From: QHXQ01 sp045807745
GTDB taxonomy: Bacteria; Acidobacteriota; Blastocatellia; Pyrinomonadales; Pyrinomonadaceae
Assembly (NCBI GenBank): GCA_045807745.1
Contig: JBJMGT010000012.1
Coordinates: forward strand, 1 to 64,000
Direction of reading: 5' to 3'
Length of the DNA stretch: 64,000 nucleotides
Positions within the stretch are counted from its first letter, which is position 1, and every line of letters begins with the position of its first letter. Shown in pieces: positions 34,923 to 42,889 of this stretch. The notes under the pieces are model-generated. The model had not been told where the DNA came from. It made no database searches and saw only the letters and a program-made list of their open reading frames with translations. The position numbers and the translations under genes are program-made.

Positions 34923-35510
34923 TGCGCCGTTCGGTTCAAAAAATATTGACCGTAGTTCTGTGCCCCTCTCAGGAGGGTCGAAGCCAAAGATCAATATTTC
35001 TTCCCCCACATCACTTTTTAAATTATCTATTCTCTCCCAAGCATCAGCAAGATCATTAGCATTACCAATAATCACCTCAACCAGATATTTATATCTTGTA
35101 ACTTCTGTCCGTTTGAAAGCTACAAGCTTAATGAGATCAGATTCTAACGACTTCCTGAAATTTGATGCCAACTTGAACTCAATTACGGCAAGATTGCTGT
35201 CTGTAGAATGAGGCGTATGGAGGATGAAATCGGGAATCTTCCCTAAGCCCTCAAGATGCTGATAGCGTTTGTCAACTTCGGCCTGAATAACAGAGCCCCC
35301 AAAATCAATTCTCCCTTCATCAAGCAACTTACGAAACTGGTGGTAGAACTCATAAGCAAAGGGTCTTTCGAGGTATTTTTCTTCTGCTAAATATTCACTC
35401 ACCTCTGACTGAGAATAGATAATTTTGGAAAGCTCACAATAACGGGGATCGATACTCCTCAGAGCAACATCAATGGCTTCAATAAGCATATGCACAGCGT
35501 CTCCATTCAC
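34917..35510 (-). CDS. AT-rich cassette gene, possible PD-(D/E)XK nuclease-fold protein
   Basis: 197 residues. The segment GKIPDFILHTPHSTDSNLAV followed by IEFKLAS reads as the D...ExK core of the PD-(D/E)XK nuclease superfamily (Asp in PDF, then Glu-Phe-Lys after a beta strand). The N terminus is helical (MNGDAVHMLIEAIDVALRS) and the C terminus has strand-helix elements (YKYLVEVIIGNANDLADAWE). Codons end in A/T much more often than in flanking genes, so it is of foreign origin. It is flanked by a GTTRRRY site before the start and a full attC at the stop: a standard gene cassette. A nuclease role is only a structural guess. Confidence 0.7.
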   Translation of the reverse strand: MNGDAVHMLIEAIDVALRSIDPRYCELSKIIYSQSEVSEYLAEEKYLERPFAYEFYHQFRKLLDEGRIDFGGSVIQAEVDKRYQHLEGLGKIPDFILHTPHSTDSNLAVIEFKLASNFRKSLESDLIKLVAFKRTEVTRYKYLVEVIIGNANDLADAWERIDNLKSDVGEEILIFGFDPPERGTELRSIFFEPNGAI

Positions 35511-35516
35511 GAAGCA

Positions 35517-35523
35517 ATCTAAC
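35517..35523 (-). other. Integron core site at the upstream edge of the first cassette
   Basis: On the minus strand GTTAGAT (GTTRRRY) lies seven bases before the cassette gene start, the usual place of the recombination point joining a cassette to attI or to a preceding attC. Upstream of it (35531-35556) is a hairpin with CTGCGC/GCGCAG stem, but I cannot identify a full attI or attC. Confidence 0.6.
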
Positions 35524-35625
35524 TACTGATTATGCTGCGCGCGCAGTATAACTACATTATAGATGTGTGGGTAGCGGTGCGTCGTCCTGAGTCGGAAACT
35601 TGGGCTGGGCGGCGCGCGGGGAGCG

Positions 35626-36015
35626 TCAGCGGTGCGGGATGAGGCTGCGGGCGATGAGACCGATGCCGCCGGCGAGCAGGACGAGCATGATGATGGTGTT
35701 GAAGAGGCTCGTCTGTTGGAAATAGATTTGTAGATTCGTGATGATGCCGATGAAGATGATGACGACGCCCGCGAAGAGCAGCAGCCAGCCAGCGATGGAG
35801 CGGCCGTTGAAGAAGAGTAGCCCGATGCCGAAGATGAGCGGCAGCAGCGACAGCCCGAAGGCGTTGTGCCCCCAGATAGTCCACCAACTGCTCGTCACCG
35901 TGACGTTCTGCGTCAGCAGGTAAGCGCCCGCCACGGCCATCAACAGTCCCAACAGGAACTCGCCTATACCGCCCGGCGTCCCGCCCGCACCGCGCACTCT
36001 CGTCTCGTCATCCAT
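35626..36015 (-). CDS. Hypothetical four-helix membrane protein
   Basis: 129 residues. After a short Gly/Arg-rich lead (MDDETRVRGAGGTPG) four membrane helices follow: GEFLLGLLMAVAGAYLLTQN, FGLSLLPLIFGIGLLFF, SIAGWLLLFAGVVIIFIGII and LFNTIIMLVLLAGGIGLIA, ending RSLIPHR. Trp pairs (SSWWTIWGHN) lie at the first loop. No functional motif. Such proteins are commonly annotated as uncharacterised in Acidobacteria. It is just outside the cassette array and has normal composition. Confidence 0.7.
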   Translation of the reverse strand: MDDETRVRGAGGTPGGIGEFLLGLLMAVAGAYLLTQNVTVTSSWWTIWGHNAFGLSLLPLIFGIGLLFFNGRSIAGWLLLFAGVVIIFIGIITNLQIYFQQTSLFNTIIMLVLLAGGIGLIARSLIPHR

Positions 36016-36147
36016 CGCGCTGTTACGTCCATTCGCTAAAAGTTTCGCGCCGCCGCGTTGCGGACGTATAACACGCCGGGCACAATTTTGTCAGCCCCGG
36101 CACGCGGCGGCTCTCTGCGCGGCAACGCTTTTTCCGCCGTCATCCTC

Positions 36148-36153
36148 TATAAT
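36148..36153 (+). promoter_or_regulatory. Possible -10 box
   Basis: A perfect TATAAT occurs 82 bases before the secreted protein gene at 36235, in otherwise GC-rich DNA. No good -35 box is seen 16-18 bases upstream, so this is weak. Confidence 0.3.
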
Positions 36154-36234
36154 TATGCGGCGTGCGGTGGCGGCTCTGCTTCAGCGCCCACGCCGCCGGC
36201 TCAGTAATTCATTCCGAAGGAAATATAAGGATTC

Positions 36235-37065
36235 ATGCACCAACAGCTCTCGCGCCGCGCGCGTGCGCGCACAGGTCTTAAGTTAATCTTCGCGCTCACG
36301 CTGTGCGCGCTCGCCGTTAGCAGCGCCAGTGCGCAGACGCAAGCACCGGCCGCTGTGCCGATGGCGACGCCGGCCGCAGGCTCGCCGTCGCGCGTCGTGC
36401 TCGATTTCTATCAGGCGCTGCGCGAGCGTAAGTTCCGCGAGGCGTTTGCTATGTCGATCTACAAGCCGGCGGTGGACAGTCTGTCGCCGCAACAGTTTGA
36501 CGAGTTGCGCCCGGAGTTCGAGAAGATGGCGGCGGCCGTGCCCGACCGGATCGAGTTGAACGGCGAGCAGATCAGCGGCGAGGAAGCGACGGTCTTCGCG
36601 CGCGCCGGCGACGACCCGTCGGCGCAGTTGGATTCGATCCGACTCATCCGGGTGCAAGGACAGTGGCTCTTCGGCGACCGGGAGAGCTACCAGATCGTGC
36701 AGACCAAGGGCGCAACGTTCTTTCCTGAAGCGCGCATCGACGCGCATCAGCGGGAGGTCGAAGCGGTGCTGCTGCTCGTCGCGCAGGCCGAAGCAACCTA
36801 CGCGGCGCTGCACGGCGGCACATACGCGGACGTGGACGCGCTCGTCGCTAGCAAGCCGGCGCTCAAGGACGACGTGCAGTCCGACACGCTCGGCTATACT
36901 TTTCACGTCCTGCTAAGTCGTGACGCGCACGCTTACGCAGTCAGCGTCGAGCCGGTGCGCTACGGGCACACAGGGCGGCTCTCGTACTACATGGACGCCA
37001 CCGGCTACAAGAGCAAAGACACGGGCGGCAAACCATTCACACCGCCGGGCGTGAAGCGGCCTTAA
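36235..37065 (+). CDS. Secreted protein with pilin-like C-terminal domain
   Basis: 276 residues; ATG 36235 with a purine-rich stretch upstream. Signal peptide LIFALTLCALAVSSASA. The first half (about 50-160) resembles small NTF2/DUF4878-like domains: VVLDFYQALRERKFREAFAM and LDSIRLIRVQGQWLFGDR. The second half reads like the globular part of Acidobacterial type IV pilins: EATYAALHGGTYADVDALV, DTLGYTFHVLL, AYAVSVEPVRYGHTGRLSYY and MDATG, but without a prepilin peptidase site or N-terminal pilin helix, the signal being an ordinary Sec type. So a pilin head domain seems fused to another secreted domain. Role unknown. Confidence 0.7.
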   Translation: MHQQLSRRARARTGLKLIFALTLCALAVSSASAQTQAPAAVPMATPAAGSPSRVVLDFYQALRERKFREAFAMSIYKPAVDSLSPQQFDELRPEFEKMAAAVPDRIELNGEQISGEEATVFARAGDDPSAQLDSIRLIRVQGQWLFGDRESYQIVQTKGATFFPEARIDAHQREVEAVLLLVAQAEATYAALHGGTYADVDALVASKPALKDDVQSDTLGYTFHVLLSRDAHAYAVSVEPVRYGHTGRLSYYMDATGYKSKDTGGKPFTPPGVKRP

Positions 37066-37133
37066 TAAAATCCGGCGCGCACGTATCGCAAGCATTGCAA
37101 CTCGGCCCGTTCTCCCAATAAAGGGGAGTGCAC

Positions 37134-39074
37134 ATGAACACTGCACCGCAACTCGCACGCCTGCGCGCCCGCTTGGTTCATCCGCACGCCGCCGGCCCGC
37201 TGTTACTACTCGCCTGTACGCTGTTGACGCTGTCGCCCTACTCGGCGTCCGCACAACAGCGGACGCGCTCGAATCAAACCGACCAACGTACAGAGGCCGA
37301 GCAGAAGCCGCCGCGCGAAGCGAAGTTGCGCGGGCGTGTCGTTTACGACGACACGGGCCGAGCTGTGCGGCGCGCGCGCGTGCTGTTGCTGGCCGATATG
37401 AGCACAGAGGAGTCGGGGCCGGCGGCCGTCATCAGCAACGCGCGCGGCGAGTTTGTCTTCGAGCACGTGCAGGCTGGCACGTACTACGTCGTGGTCGAAG
37501 GGCCGGGCCTGCTCACGCCTTACAGCTTTCTCAACGTCGAGGACACGCTGGACAACCAGATTGATTTCAACGCGTTTCGCGGGCAGTTCGAACAGGTCAC
37601 GGTTGACGGCAGCGGCGGCAATGTGGAAGTGCAAGTGCGCGCGCGGCGCGGCGCGGCGATCACAGGCAAGGTGACTTACGAGAACGGCGACGCGGCCATC
37701 AACGTCACGGTCTCATTGCTGCGTTGGCAAAAGGGCCGGCTGCGCCAGTACCTCGGCGGCATCGGCAGTGGGCCGGCGGGCACGACGGAGACGGATGATC
37801 GCGGCGTCTATCGCTTCGCCGGTCTCCCGCCCGGCGACTATCTCGTCAGCGTCGTCGAACAGATCGTGCACGGCGACAGTTCAGATGACGGCAGCGGCGA
37901 ATATGACGGCGATGGGGCCGGCCCCTCGCGGCAGAGCACGCCATTGGTCGTGACTTACTACCCGTCGGCGACGCGCCCCGCCGATGCCGAGACGATCAAA
38001 TTGGTGGCGAGCGAAGAGCACGCGAGCGCGGACATCACACTCGTCGAGCGCGGTCTCTACACCATCGCGGGCCTCGTCAAAGATCGACGCACAGAGCGGC
38101 CCGTGCCGGAAGTGCGCCTCAGCATCCACCTGAAAGAGTCCGAGGCGGAAGAGATGCCCTTGACCATCGATCACTTCACGCAGACCGACGAACAAGGGCA
38201 CTGGGCCTTTAACGAGTTGCCCGATGGTCTCTATGTCCTTTCCGTCCAGCCGCAACCGGAGACCGATATGGCCGCCAGCTTGGCTTACGCAACCGCTATG
38301 CGCGCGGCCGTTGACGCCCACGACGAGAACGCTAGGCGCGCGTTGCGTCCACCTGAGCCTGTCCAGCGTCTCGCCGCCAAGCGGCAGGAAATCACCATCA
38401 AAGGCCATGATCTGCCGGGTCTCACTATCGAACTCAGCGCGGGCGCGCACATCTCCGGCAACGTCGTCGTCGAAGGCGACAAAGAACTGCCGCCGTACCT
38501 CAGCCTCTACGCAGAGATCGCCAGCGACGCGCAGCACGCGGCGGCCACTGGCCCATCAGCATCGCTACAGAACGGCCGGTTTGTCTTCGGCGGTATACAG
38601 CCTGGTCGAGTCTACATACACGTCAACCCTGCTGGTAATGACGAGTCTTACTACGTGAAGTCGATCAGCGCCGGCGGCACAACTTACACGCACGAGCCGC
38701 TGACGGTTGAAGAGGGCACGGTGCTCAAGGGCGTGCGCGTCGTGTTGGCGACCGACATGGCGACAGTGCACGTGCGCGTCGTCGGAGCGACACAGGAGCA
38801 CACGCCCGTGCGTGGGGCGACGGTCGTCCTTGTCCCGGCCGATGCCCGGCAGTGGCACTCGTTCGCGCTGCAAGAATACATGCGCACAGACGCGGCCGGC
38901 GTGGCCGAGTTGTCCGCACCGCCGGGCGACTATCTCTTGTTCCTGATGCCGCCGGAGGAACGGCCCCGTTCGCTGTCGGCGGAAGAAGTCCGGCGCTTCA
39001 GTGCGGGCGCGCGGCACGTCACGTTGCGGGCGAGCAAGACTGAGCAGGTCGAATTAAATGCGCCAACGTATTGA
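37134..39074 (+). CDS. Secreted carboxypeptidase-regulatory-like (CNA-B/SpaA-type) repeat protein
   Basis: 646 residues; ATG 37134 with AGGGGAG upstream (a GTG at 37128 overlaps that box and is unlikely). Signal peptide LLLLACTLLTLSPYSASA. Three or more beta-sandwich units with the pattern GRVVYDDTGRAVRRARVLLL... GEFVFEHVQAGTYYVVVEG, GKVTYENGDAAINVTVSLLR...YRFAGLPPGDYLVSVVE, and GLVKDRRTERPVPEVRLSIH...WAFNELPDGLYVLSVQP. These are carboxypeptidase-regulatory/Cna-B-like folds common in exported adhesion or carbohydrate-linked proteins. No catalytic domain or sortase motif. It follows the pilin-like protein by 68 bases and may be co-expressed. Confidence 0.8.
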   Translation: MNTAPQLARLRARLVHPHAAGPLLLLACTLLTLSPYSASAQQRTRSNQTDQRTEAEQKPPREAKLRGRVVYDDTGRAVRRARVLLLADMSTEESGPAAVISNARGEFVFEHVQAGTYYVVVEGPGLLTPYSFLNVEDTLDNQIDFNAFRGQFEQVTVDGSGGNVEVQVRARRGAAITGKVTYENGDAAINVTVSLLRWQKGRLRQYLGGIGSGPAGTTETDDRGVYRFAGLPPGDYLVSVVEQIVHGDSSDDGSGEYDGDGAGPSRQSTPLVVTYYPSATRPADAETIKLVASEEHASADITLVERGLYTIAGLVKDRRTERPVPEVRLSIHLKESEAEEMPLTIDHFTQTDEQGHWAFNELPDGLYVLSVQPQPETDMAASLAYATAMRAAVDAHDENARRALRPPEPVQRLAAKRQEITIKGHDLPGLTIELSAGAHISGNVVVEGDKELPPYLSLYAEIASDAQHAAATGPSASLQNGRFVFGGIQPGRVYIHVNPAGNDESYYVKSISAGGTTYTHEPLTVEEGTVLKGVRVVLATDMATVHVRVVGATQEHTPVRGATVVLVPADARQWHSFALQEYMRTDAAGVAELSAPPGDYLLFLMPPEERPRSLSAEEVRRFSAGARHVTLRASKTEQVELNAPTY

Positions 39075-39144
39075 TTTTCCACCCGCGAATAGTAGATGCT
39101 AGCTGACAGCGTTCCGCTCCCCCGGTCTTCTGGCATCTATTTTT

Positions 39145-39564
39145 ATGTCCGAACGATTCCGCTCCATCGTCGTGCATCTGCGCGAGTACGTCGGCAACCG
39201 GCGGCGCGCACAACGTCATCGCCTGCGGCTCGCGTGCAGCGTCGCACCTTATGAACCGGATGCCTCAGGCACAAAGCATTTAACCGCCCTCAAAGGACTG
39301 ACGCGCGACGCCAGCACGACCGGGCTGGCGCTGATCCTGCCGGCCGTGCGCGTGGGCGAACGCTACCTGACCGGCGCGGACATGACGCTGCGCGTTGTGC
39401 TGGAATTTACGACCGGGCCGTTAGAGTTGCTGGCCACGCCGATGCGCCACGAACAGCTCGGCCCCGAAGAGACCGATAAAGGTTTTCTGATCGGCGTGCG
39501 CATCAAGGAGATGAGCGCCGCCGACCGCGTGCGTTACGAAGCCTATCTGACGCAGCCGCGTTAA
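39145..39564 (+). CDS. PilZ-like domain protein
   Basis: 139 residues. GNRRRAQRHRLRLACSVAPY gives the RxxxR-type arginines at the start of PilZ domains, and TRDASTTGLALILPAV matches the (D/N)xSxxG motif, together the cyclic-di-GMP binding elements. A beta-barrel with LRVVLEFTTGPLELLATPMR and GFLIGVRIKEMSAADRVRYE follows, usual for PilZ. There is no other domain. It could couple cyclic-di-GMP, made or broken by the HD-GYP/GGDEF protein at 48.8 kb, to surface functions; that link is inferred. Confidence 0.75.
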   Translation: MSERFRSIVVHLREYVGNRRRAQRHRLRLACSVAPYEPDASGTKHLTALKGLTRDASTTGLALILPAVRVGERYLTGADMTLRVVLEFTTGPLELLATPMRHEQLGPEETDKGFLIGVRIKEMSAADRVRYEAYLTQPR

Positions 39565-39654
39565 TCCCTACAGCCCTCGCTGACAATTTGACTAGCCCGC
39601 GAATTTCACGTAAGAAGCACACTTTCATCAGCCCGCGCTCGAAGGAGACGAACC

Positions 39655-40677
39655 ATGCCCGAACAGACGGAACTATCACCAATCCATTTCTTCGATACGA
39701 TCAATGCTTACCAGCGCAGCGAAGCCTTGAAGGCCGCAATTGAGTTGAACATCTTCACCGCCATCGCCGAAGGGCACGAGACGGCCGCCGCCATCGCCCA
39801 ACACTGTGCGACCGCCGAACGCGGCGCGCGCATCCTCTGCGACTATCTGACCATCATCGGCTTTCTCACCAAGCCGGAGGACAACCGTTATCAACTCACA
39901 CCCGACTCGGCCGCTTTTCTCAACCGACACTCGCCCGCCTATCTCGGCGGCGCAACCGAGTTCCTGCTTTCGCCGATGTTGCTGGCCGGATTTAAAGAGA
40001 CGGCCGCGGCCGTGCGCAAAGGCGGGACGGTGGTCGGGCAGGAAGGCGGCACGGTCGCGCCCGACAATCCCATCTGGGTGAGTTTCGCGCGCGGGATGGG
40101 CGCGATGATGGCGATGCCCGCACAGATGATCGCGCAGTTGGTCGATCCGCAAGCCGACCAACCTTTGCGCATCCTCGACATCGCCGCCGGTCATGGGCGC
40201 TTCGGTCTCGCTTTCGCTACGCGCAATCCACAGGCGCACGTCACCGCCCTCGATTGGGCGGCCGTGCTCGAAGTGGCCAAAGAGAATGCGGCGCAGGTGG
40301 GCGTCATGGATCGCTACGAGACCATCGCGGGCAGCGCCTTCGACGTGGATTTCGGCGGCCCTTACGACGTGGTGCTCTTAACCAACTTCCTGCATCACTT
40401 CGATCCGCCGACCAACGAGACGCTGCTGCACAAAGTGCACGCGGCCCTCGCCGACAGCGGACGCGCCGTGACCCTTGAGTTCGTGCCGAACGAAGACCGC
40501 GTCTCGCCGCCGCCCGCCGCCATGTTCAGTCTCGTCATGCTCGTCGGCACGCCCGCCGGCGACGCCTACACGCGCAGCGAACTCGAACAGATGGCCGCCA
40601 ACGCTGGCTTCACGCGTAACGAATTCCACCCGCTGCCGCAATTTCCGGCCTCGGTCTTGATCTCGCACAAAGGATGA
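39655..40677 (+). CDS. Class I SAM-dependent O-methyltransferase
   Basis: 340 residues; ATG 39655 with GGAGAC box. N-terminal winged-helix dimerisation domain (about 10-95: FFDTINAYQRSEALKAAIEL, LNIFTAIAEGHETAAAIAQH) and C-terminal Rossmann domain with SAM motif LRILDIAAGHGRFGLAFA and HVTALDW, then VVLLTNFLHHFDPPTNETLL. This is the plant-type/HiOMT-like O-methyltransferase layout (hydroxyneurosporene or small phenolic substrates). The substrate cannot be told. Its stop codon is part of a heptamer repeat. Confidence 0.85.
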   Translation: MPEQTELSPIHFFDTINAYQRSEALKAAIELNIFTAIAEGHETAAAIAQHCATAERGARILCDYLTIIGFLTKPEDNRYQLTPDSAAFLNRHSPAYLGGATEFLLSPMLLAGFKETAAAVRKGGTVVGQEGGTVAPDNPIWVSFARGMGAMMAMPAQMIAQLVDPQADQPLRILDIAAGHGRFGLAFATRNPQAHVTALDWAAVLEVAKENAAQVGVMDRYETIAGSAFDVDFGGPYDVVLLTNFLHHFDPPTNETLLHKVHAALADSGRAVTLEFVPNEDRVSPPPAAMFSLVMLVGTPAGDAYTRSELEQMAANAGFTRNEFHPLPQFPASVLISHKG

Positions 40678-40744
40678 AGGATGAAGGATGAAAGGAAGCT
40701 TTCAAGGTTGAATAGTTCTGTTCATCCTTCATCCTTCATCCTTT
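40669..40744. repeat. Inverted repeat with AAGGATG heptamers
   Basis: 24 bases (40669-40692) and 40721-40744 are perfect reverse complements; each arm is a run of AAGGATG units. The methyltransferase stop (TGA, 40675-40677) lies in the left arm and the minus-strand gene downstream ends at 40736, inside the right arm. A single degenerate arm with the same word lies at 58322-58347. Confidence 0.95.
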
Positions 40745-41506
40745 GAATTGTAGCCACCCGAAGCGTTGCGGCACGTGGAAGCTGGGTTCTGGGGTGAGGG
40801 TCGGTTGCCAGGCGAGGTAGCCGCGCGTCGGGTCTGCGCCGACGCAGCGGAAGAGATTTGCGCGCCAGCGTGCGCCGGGCGTGGGTGCGCCGCCGAGCGC
40901 CGTCCATGGTATGCGCATCGTCAGTGTGATTGAATCTTTGGCGGTGCGCGCGGCGAAGGTCGCGCCCGAATGATAAGCCCAATCGGTCTCGCGCTTCTCC
41001 GGCGACCAGTGTATGCCGAGGTCGATCCACTCGCCGGTCGGCGCGACTTCAAACTCGTAGTAACGCTCCGGCGCGACCGCGTCCGGCGCGACAAACAACT
41101 CGCACACGTCGCGATCCCACAGGTTCATCGTCTTCTGATCAAGGCGCGGCTTAGCGCTCACGATTAAAGGCTCGCCCTGCCGCGCCGTAAAGCGCACGTA
41201 GAGCGCCGCCTGCGACCACAACACGCGCGCCTCCGCCTGTCGCGCTGCGGGTGCGGGCGCGCCCGACCAGTAGCGCGTGATCTTGACGGCGCGCGCACGC
41301 CGCCACGCCGGATTGTCGAAATCATCTACGGCGAAATCCGCGCCGATATGCTGCGCTTCAATTAACGCGCCGGCCTCTATCTGCTTAGTTGAATCGGTCA
41401 CGCTTTTCTTCACGGTCTGCGCGCGGGCTGCGGTCGGCATCAACGGCTGTCGCACGTTGCACACAAGCGCGCACAACGCGCAAACCAGACAAATGAAAGT
41501 CCACAT
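40736..41506 (-). CDS. Secreted carbohydrate-binding (CBM9-like) protein
   Basis: 256 residues from ATG 41506 (MWTFICLVCALCALVCN signal; an in-frame start ten codons earlier would overlap the SDR gene). The body is a CBM9-like beta-sandwich: DFAVDDFDNPAWRRARAVKI, EARVLWSQAALYVRFTARQG, DVCELFVAPD, YYEFEVAPTGEWIDL and FAARTAKDSITLTMRIPWTA. This single-domain arrangement, also seen as DOMON/CBM9 in xylan or cellobiose contexts, binds sugars or cofactors; no catalytic motif. Its C terminus is partly coded by a heptamer repeat. Confidence 0.72.
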   Translation of the reverse strand: MWTFICLVCALCALVCNVRQPLMPTAARAQTVKKSVTDSTKQIEAGALIEAQHIGADFAVDDFDNPAWRRARAVKITRYWSGAPAPAARQAEARVLWSQAALYVRFTARQGEPLIVSAKPRLDQKTMNLWDRDVCELFVAPDAVAPERYYEFEVAPTGEWIDLGIHWSPEKRETDWAYHSGATFAARTAKDSITLTMRIPWTALGGAPTPGARWRANLFRCVGADPTRGYLAWQPTLTPEPSFHVPQRFGWLQFKG

Positions 41507-41532
41507 ATTAAACCTTAAGGCGCACGCGGCGC

Positions 41533-42324
41533 TCAATAGAGACTGCGCACCCAGCCGCCGTCAACTTGTAAGGTCACGCCCGTGATGTACGAGGCGCGCT
41601 CGGACGCGAGGAAGGCGACGGCCGCCGCGATCTCCGCCGGGTCGGCGAGTCGCCCCGCCGGAATCTGCGCCGCCCAAGTTTTGATCATCTCGTCTTTAGA
41701 CTTGCCGGCAGTGCGCCCGCGCGTCTCGGCCACTTCCGCTTGATGCTCGGTCAACGTCCAACCGGGCGCGACGTTGTTGACGGTCACGCCGTCTGCTGCC
41801 ACTTCAGTTGAGAGCGTCTTGGCCCAACCTGTTAGCCCGGCGCGCACTGTGTTCGATAATAACAGCCCGTCAATCGGCTGCTTGACCGAGACGGACGTGA
41901 TGTTGATGACGCGCCCCCAATGCCGCGCGCGCATGCCAGACACGACAAGCTGTGCGAGCCGGATCGCGGAGAGCGCGTTGAGTTCAAACGCTTGCCGGTA
42001 GAGCGCGAGATCGGTCGTGGCAAAAGTCGCAACGGGCGGCCCGCCCGCGTTCGTCACGAGAATGTCCACGTGCCCTGCTTGCTCCTCCGCTTGCGCGACG
42101 AAGAGCGCCACGTCGGCCTCGTTCGTCACGTCAGCGCGCACGCCGACGCAACGCGTGCCGGTCTCAGCGGTGATCCGTTCTGCCGCTTCAGTCGCCCGCG
42201 CCTCATTGCGCGAGCATAGAAAAACACGTGCGCCTTCACGCGCCAACTCGCGTGCCGCCGCAAAACCGATCCCCTGACTCGCCGCCGCGACCAACGCGAC
42301 GCGTTCACTCAAACCGAAATCCAT
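41533..42324 (-). CDS. SDR-family oxidoreductase-like protein with altered active site
   Basis: 263 residues from ATG 42324. Rossmann fold of the short-chain dehydrogenase type: VALVAAASQGIGFAAARELA (the first Gly of GxxxGxG is Ala), ADVTNEAD, ILVTNAGGPP (NAG), VINITSVSVKQP (Ser), GLLLSNTVRAGLTGWAKTLS where the catalytic YxxxK is replaced (SNTVR), and APGWTLTE. I recall a beta-ketoacyl-reductase-like SDR subgroup with the same departures, so it is a conserved variant rather than a broken gene. Its reaction is unknown. It overlaps nothing and sits one base after the SLOG-like gene. Confidence 0.85.
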   Translation of the reverse strand: MDFGLSERVALVAAASQGIGFAAARELAREGARVFLCSRNEARATEAAERITAETGTRCVGVRADVTNEADVALFVAQAEEQAGHVDILVTNAGGPPVATFATTDLALYRQAFELNALSAIRLAQLVVSGMRARHWGRVINITSVSVKQPIDGLLLSNTVRAGLTGWAKTLSTEVAADGVTVNNVAPGWTLTEHQAEVAETRGRTAGKSKDEMIKTWAAQIPAGRLADPAEIAAAVAFLASERASYITGVTLQVDGGWVRSLY

Positions 42325-42325
42325 C

Positions 42326-42871
42326 TCAATCCCCCAACGCTTGCAGACATTCGGCGAGCAACTGCTCCGGGTCGTCATCATAAACGACCTGCGCGCCGGT
42401 CTTGTGCGGCAACGCGGCGAGCAGGCGGCGCGCTTCGTCGGCGACGCCGCCCGTGCCCGTCAGACAACCGACGACGCGCCCCTCGTCGTGCGCGATGGTG
42501 AACTCGTTGAGCGAGCCAGTCGAGCCGCCGACGAAGAGCGCGATGTCTGAGGAGCGCACCAGCACGACGTTGCGCCCTTTGAGACCGAAGCCCGTATAGA
42601 TGATCAGATCACAAGCGTCGGTCGGCAACTTGTAGCGCTCTACGTGCTCGCGCTCATTCAACGCGGGCGAGATGCCGACGTGGAATGCACCCGCCGCCCG
42701 CGCTGTCTGCCCGACCAGATAAGGCGTGCCCGTCGTTGCGCCGGTCAACACGATCAGTCCGCGCGCAGCGATCGCACGCCCCAGTTGTTCGGTCTTCGCA
42801 CGCAGCGTCGTCGCCGCCTCGGCCGACAGCGTATCAGCGGCCGATCCCATCACGCCAACTTTTGTCTTCAT
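42326..42871 (-). CDS. SLOG/LOG-superfamily (TIGR00725-like) protein
   Basis: 181 residues from ATG 42871 (MKTKVGVMGSAADTL). Rossmann-like LOG fold: RGLIVLTGATTGTPYLVGQTA corresponds to the glycine-rich strand turn, and ALFVGGSTGSLNEFTIAHDE with VVGCLTG to the conserved GGxGTLxE motif. Family members include cytokinin-activating nucleoside phosphoribohydrolases, but this branch often has SLNE instead of TLEE and unknown ligand. Adjacent to the SDR gene (one base apart) and probably co-translated with it. Confidence 0.78.
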   Translation of the reverse strand: MKTKVGVMGSAADTLSAEAATTLRAKTEQLGRAIAARGLIVLTGATTGTPYLVGQTARAAGAFHVGISPALNEREHVERYKLPTDACDLIIYTGFGLKGRNVVLVRSSDIALFVGGSTGSLNEFTIAHDEGRVVGCLTGTGGVADEARRLLAALPHKTGAQVVYDDDPEQLLAECLQALGD

Positions 42872-42889
42872 AAGCGCGGCCCGGCGCAT

